Positions 59,252 through 64,000 of a stretch of 64,000 nucleotides of DNA are shown in pieces. The DNA is taken from the NCBI GenBank assembly GCA_907165065.1, contig OU015523.1, forward strand, positions 120,368,246-120,432,245, given 5' to 3'. This DNA is from Caprimulgus europaeus (taxonomy: Eukaryota; Chordata; Aves; Caprimulgiformes; Caprimulgidae). How positions within the stretch are numbered: position 1 is the first letter of the stretch; each line of letters begins with the position of its first letter. The notes under the pieces were generated by a model that saw only the letters and a list, made by a program, of their open reading frames with translations, had not been told where the DNA came from and did not search any database. A program made the translations under genes and the position numbers.

Positions 59252-61850
59252 AATTAATTACTTTATTCTAATGGGTAAAAATAAGAGGTAAGCAGGGTTG
59301 GTTTTTGTGTTGCAAGCTTGGAAAAAAACCCTAGTGTAATAGAAAAGAGGAATGTGGTTTAAAGACACTTTTGTGTGCCCCTCCAAGGTGTGCTGGCTAT
59401 GTTCCTCCAGTTAGACAAGCCCGCAGGCATGCACAATTTGCACTTGCTTGCAAATGCTGCAACAGTGACTGAAGTACACTGCTTACTGCCATGATCTCAC
59501 ATTGCACCTCCTTTGCTCCTCCAGGGAGGAGAACCCAGTGGTCCTCTGCTCAATGCATGCCCTTGGAGAGAGAGTAGAGAACCTGTGCTTATGTCTTTGT
59601 AGGAAAGCTTTCTGATCTGGTGGTTTATTTAGAATTGGAAAGCTCATTATTTCATTCCAAAAATATCCATCCTGAAAAAAAGTTCTTAAATAGTTAGTAC
59701 TGCTTGTCTGGTGTGCATTGATTCCTTTGAATCAAAGAATCATACAGGATGAATGAGCCTGTGATCCTCCTAACGTCCTCTAATTTTAAAACAATATTAG
59801 TTGGGCCAGAGAATGAAAATTAGTGCAGCTTTGTAGATGAACAGGCCAGATAGTCAGCTCAAAAGAGGGCCCACAGTCTTTATTCTCTCTTTCTCTCTTC
59901 CTTGTTGTTTCCTTTGTGTATCCTACTGCAGATGTGGCTAGCAATTCCTGAGTGCCTGACTACCTTCATCATGCTGTACTAACCTCAGGCAGACACATGT
60001 TTAAATGCTGTTGTCTGTACATCAGTTCCTTATCCCTGAAGAAATGTTATCTTATTTCCATAAAACATGAGAACATTGATAGGATGAGAAACACACAAAC
60101 TTCCAGAGTACTTATGGAAGTTAGATTAATGCTCTATAGAATTATTTATTGAATTATTAAGAATAGAATTATTTGAATTATTAAGAATAGAATTTATTGA
60201 ATTATTAAGAATAGAATTAATAAGTTGGAAGCATCACTTTTAATTCATAGCAAAGCAAAAACCACTGAAAGAAAACAATCAAATAAACAAATAAAGAAAA
60301 CCCAAGGAAAACTTCTGAAGCACACCATTTAGCTAATAAATATAAAATCCATGCAGCCTTAGGAGGTACAATCTTATTTCAGGGTCAGAACTTGAATTTC
60401 TGTGAAACAAAGAATGCCATAAAGAAGATTCAGTCACTTTGTCTAAGGAGGACAGTTGCCACCAAATAAGTATACTACATATTTTACTCTTCCTAAGTCA
60501 TGACAGTAAAGCCATTTATAATTCCTATTTCTTCCTGAGGTACAGCTTGCTAAGCACAGATGATTATCAGTTTCAAAGTAAGGAAGTAATTGTATTTCTG
60601 AATGTGATCAAGTATCATCTTCAAATGAAATGCTTAAACAAAACCATGTTTTGTGTTTGAAATCTCTCATTATACATTCTGAGTTTCTTTCTTCTATATT
60701 TGTTTGTCTTCTGAGTTCAGATATAGGTTTATAATTATACTTGGCAAAACAAGTAATTTTCATTATTATAATTCTAAAGCCTACTTTTTGTCTGCTTTGG
60801 TTAGGTTTTTAAGAACACCTGAAAAATAACTCTGTTCAAATACTGTTTTTCACTATTTATCTTCCTTCTCTCTGTATTACTATGAACAACAATATAAAAA
60901 TAGATTTGACGTTTCTTATCAATTAATCTGTTGATTTCTTATGCATTCATGAAGTTCCCATTTACATTTCTTCATTATTTTTTAAATGGTTTCACAGTAA
61001 TAAATAATGTTTTTTCCTACCTCACTCCTCCTATTACTTCTCTGTGCCTTTCTGAGTCTAAAAGTGATCCACTGAAGTCAGTGGCAGCGCTATTGTTGAC
61101 TCCATATGACCAAATTTTGCTCAGAGTAGTGGGAGCAAAAATTTTACTAGCTTTAGGATGGAGCATGAAAATCATAAAAAAAAAACCCCACAAGCAAACC
61201 AGAACAAAACCTGCCAATGAAAAAATTATATGATTCAGTGCTCTATGATAACAGCAGAAAAAAAATATTTGGTGGCTCAGGAAGTCCTCTCCTGTCCAGC
61301 GCTACTAGACATGCTCAATGTAAAATAATGTAACGATGCACTCTTGTGTAACAGAGTGACACAGTATCCTGTCCTTTAGATTTACTATCTCCTGTTCTGC
61401 TATGCTGATGTGGACAAATACAGTCCCTCTCACTGGTCAATACAGAATATACTGAGTTTGTAGCAGCAGGTTGAGGATATTAGGATTGGATGAGCACTTG
61501 TAGAAATGCTTATAGAAGGACTTGACTTAATTACACATGTTGAACCTTTAGCTTGGTCTATCAGAATTGAACTGTTCATCAGTTTATTGTATTTGTTACT
61601 GCATATGTAGAACAGTACATAAACTAAATGGGTCTCTACTTTGAGAAACCTATATCAAAGAGGTGCAGGCAGTTCATGAATATATTTAAACATAAGATTT
61701 TGCAAGACTATAGGGGCTAGAGATGTGAAGGGTATAAACCTGACCATTTCAGGGCTTACTGAGTTGTTTTATACTTTGCCATTTTGGGTGTATCTGAACA
61801 CTTCTTAGAGACCAAAATTCTCACCAGATTAACCATGATAGAGAAAAGCT
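59252..61850. other. Unassigned non-coding DNA
   Basis: A somewhat GC-richer patch (59380-59600) has no repeat signature that I know. The tandem repeat at 60137-60224 and an A/C tract at 61178-61212 are the only clear structures. No gene is recognised. Confidence 0.5.
60137..60224. repeat. 24-27-bp AT-rich tandem repeat, 3.5 units
   Basis: Units start TAGAATT and end ATTAAGAA at 60137-60163 (27 bp), 60164-60187 (24 bp) and 60188-60211 (24 bp), with a partial unit after. Units 2 and 3 are nearly identical, so the array is recent. Confidence 0.93.
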
Positions 61851-62514
61851 TGTGGTAGGTTGACCTTTTCTGACTGCCAGGTACCCAACAAGCTGCTCTC
61901 TCACTTCCCCTCCTTAGTGGGACAGGGGGAGAAAATAATATGAAAAAGCTCATGGGTCAAGTTAAGGACTGGGAGATTGTTCATCAATCAATCACCTTCT
62001 CCACAACCCACCTTCTTCCCAGGCTCAACTTCACTTCTACTTCCTCCCCTCCAAGCAGTGCAGTGGGACAGAGAATGTGGATTTCAGGGGGACAGAGAAT
62101 GTGGGTTGTGGTCAGTTCATCACATGTTGTCTCTGCTGCTCTTTCCTCCTCATGCTTTTATTCTGCTCCAGCATAAGGTTCCTCCCAGGAGATACAGTCC
62201 TCCATCAACTTCTTCAACGTGGATCTTTTCCACAGGCTTCAGTTCTTCAAGAATTGCTCTATTACGGGTCCTTTCCACATGGTACAGTCCTTCAGGAACA
62301 GACTACTTAGGTTGGAGTCCCTCATAGGACTCTCTCACAGATGCTGCACAGTATATTTTACATTTTCTTCAATATGTCATCACTGTTGGAGATCCATCTT
62401 GGAGCTGGCTGGAACTGACTGTGTCTGACACAGAGTCAGCTCCTGGTCTCTTTTTCCGAAGCCACCTCTGCAGTTCCTCTCATTACCAAAATCTTTCCAT
62501 GTAAAGCCAATACA
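61851..62514 (+). mobile_element. Solo LTR, avian ERV family related to the 1-kb LTRs
   Basis: Starts TGTGGTAGGTTGACC and ends AAAGCCAATACA. Landmarks are GACTGCCAGGTACCCAACAA, TCATGGGTCAAGTTAAGGAC, GGTCAGTTCATCACATGTTG, CTCTTTCCTCCTCATGC, GGTACAGTCCTTCAGGAACA and CCATCTTGGAGCTGGCTGGA. Compared with relatives it lacks the polypyrimidine/AATTTGTTACC part after CAATCAATCAC and several CTCCAGC modules, which explains its 664-bp length. It has a local duplication of GGGACAGAGAATGTGG (62066-62105). No clean target duplication is seen and no coding region is adjacent. Confidence 0.92.
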
Positions 62515-63793
62515 AAGGCATGCAGTGAAATTTAGTATTTGTGAGCTACTCTTCCAGTTTGAAAAGAAAGACAGATAAACTGGCTGTTCTATTTTAGTAA
62601 GTTTAGTCTATGCTGACTAAGAAGTTTCTGTTGAATGTATCTGGAGATGGTCTCTGGCTCCAAAGTTACAATGGCAGCTGTCATGGTATGATGGGGGATA
62701 GAGTTAACAAGACTTTTTCTAAAATGTGGAAGTATTGAAAGCTTTTCTCTTATATATGCTACAAAAAAACCTGTAAGTTTCTGCAGCTCCAAAACGAGTA
62801 TTTTCCAGCTAAAAGTAGTTGATCTCATGAAACTTGGCTTCTTTAGGACATTGTATCAAATACTGTGTGATCTCTGATTGAAGCTTTTCTACCTGGTCAT
62901 TCAGAAAAGCGTTCTCCAGAGGAGATTTTCTGGTATCTAATAAGAAATGAATTTACAAAGCAGTTTGTGTTTTTTGTTTTTTGTTTTTTTTTTTTTTTGT
63001 TTGTTTTTTTCTTAATGAGGTCCTAGCTTCTATGCAAATTCCTCTTTCACAAAACATGGGAACTTAGTAATACTGAAACATTTACATATATGTCAGATTT
63101 ATTCAGAATGACCCATGGGTTAGAACAATTTTTTTTTTACCCTAGGAAATGCCTGAAACTTACCCCTTCCACAAACACAATAACTGCGTGATTACAGAAA
63201 CATTTTTCTGTAGAAATCCAGGCTAAGAAAATAATGGTAAGAGAAAAAGTGAAAGTAGTAATTACATATAATGAATAGAAAAGCAAAGAACTTGATAGCA
63301 ATAAGTACAAATCAACAGTTAGGAAATGCAGGTAATTTAAATTATAATCACGAGTCAAGAATACCTTCAGAATTTGAATTAAATATTGAATTGTGGATTT
63401 GTATTTCAAAGCAAATTAAACATACTTGATGACTTGCCCATCACAAGTACACCTTAGGCAGACCATGAGACTGGAGATTTAAAATTGTTATGACTCTACA
63501 GTATATTTGTACTTTTTCCTGTTCTCATTATTATCCCTATCATGAGAACAATTCCATTTTGTTCATTTCCTCTTTGCATTGCGATCTTCATTAGAATTAG
63601 GTGCCACAATTTCAATCTCTTGTATAACCTGCGGAAGGTAATGGGCAAGTAAAAGCTTGCAAAGCTGACCTTTTCAGGGCTCTTTAAGTTGATTTGTGAA
63701 CCCTCCCTAGCTCTTCAGCCTCTCTAACTTGAGAGAGGGATGTAATTGAAGAACAGGAAAAAAATAAAATAAATAAAGATCAGCACACAGAGT
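62515..63793. other. Unassigned non-coding DNA
   Basis: A T-rich/G-spaced tract lies at 62963-63011. No gene or interspersed repeat is recognised. Confidence 0.5.
62963..63011. repeat. T-rich/G-spaced tract
   Basis: T runs of 6 to about 16 separated by single G. Confidence 0.9.
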
Positions 63794-63841
63794 AACACAG
63801 CTCCATGCTGCACTTAAGCCAGTGCAGCATGGAGCTGTGTT
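63794..63841. repeat. Perfect 21-bp inverted repeat with a 6-nt loop
   Basis: The arm at 63794-63814 begins AACACAGCTC and ends GCTGCACT. The arm at 63821-63841 is its exact reverse complement. The loop is TAAGCC. Two G-U pairs (63792-63793 with 63842-63843) extend the stem in RNA, giving 23 consecutive pairs. A weaker outer helix can form between CAGAG (63788-63792) and CTCTG (63849-63853). No known microRNA or transposon end is recognised. Confidence 0.9.
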
Positions 63842-64000
63842 GTATACCTCTGCTAGGCATTTAAATGCTGTATTTGCTTTGTGAAAAAAGATCGTCATGC
63901 CATTTCGCAATCCCATTACACAATTCCATGCTTTGACAGGAGAGAATGCTTTGGACTAGATATGTCTTGGGCTATAACGCAAGATATGAAGCCTTGCAGC
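63842..64000. other. Unassigned non-coding DNA at the window end
   Basis: Nothing recognised beyond the outer arm of the hairpin. Confidence 0.5.

Noticed and set aside
59737-59760. Possible CR1 tail with AATCAAAGAATCATAC
   Set aside because: The adjacent GGTTGGAA-GGACC block is absent, so the match is limited to a common AT-rich octamer.
55441-62514. Possible provirus between the two plus-strand LTRs
   Set aside because: The LTRs belong to different subfamilies, the outer LTR has its own target duplication, and the interval holds a CR1 and no retroviral coding sequence.
63794-63841. Transcription terminator reading of the 21-bp hairpin
   Set aside because: Hairpin terminators are bacterial. 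This is vertebrate nuclear DNA, and no T-run follows the stem.

Overview
The window looks like nuclear DNA of a bird, probably Neoaves, and holds no protein-coding gene that I can recognise. The organism call rests on many CR1 LINE 3' ends with the avian signature (a GACCTTTAAAGGTC core followed by CCAACCC and ATTCTATGATTCT tails) and on two LTR families that I know from bird genomes. The DNA is AT-rich. The longest open frames are under 160 codons and most lie inside repeats. No tRNA, rRNA, known microRNA, CRISPR, operon or bacterial-type signal was seen. It is best read as a gene desert or the inside of a very large intron.

Layout. 1-8.9 kb: CR1 tails (1.44, 3.29 and 8.33 kb), a GC-richer unassigned block (2.86-3.12 kb), a small perfect hairpin (3.25 kb) and a minus-strand solo LTR (6.27-7.26 kb). 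8.9-20 kb: mostly unique AT-rich DNA with a 110-bp tandem duplication (16.79 kb) and an old CR1 (18.2 kb). 20.2-22.7 kb: a repeat cluster made of an internally deleted CR1, an LTR fragment and the best preserved CR1. 22.7-31.5 kb: two or three ancient L3/CR1-like relics, one CR1 and a solo LTR (30.85-31.47 kb). 31.5-35.6 kb: three plus-strand CR1 pieces. 35.6-51.9 kb: the least repeat-rich part, with homeodomain-site-rich stretches that could be conserved non-coding elements and a diverged direct repeat pair (42.4 and 44.2 kb). 51.9-64 kb: a CR1 with an expanded T-run, a (TA)n, a G-quadruplex/polypurine tract (54.0 kb), a solo LTR with a perfect 5-bp target duplication (55.44-56.49 kb), a CR1 (58.8 kb), another solo LTR (61.85 kb) and a perfect 21-bp hairpin (63.79 kb).

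Nothing here works as a gene system. The items most worth checking are the perfect hairpin at 63,794-63,841, an antisense open frame shared by two LTR copies whose differences favour third codon positions over a limited block, the direct repeat pair at 42.4/44.2 kb, and the G-quadruplex/polypurine tract. All repeat names come from memory of the families; no database search was run.
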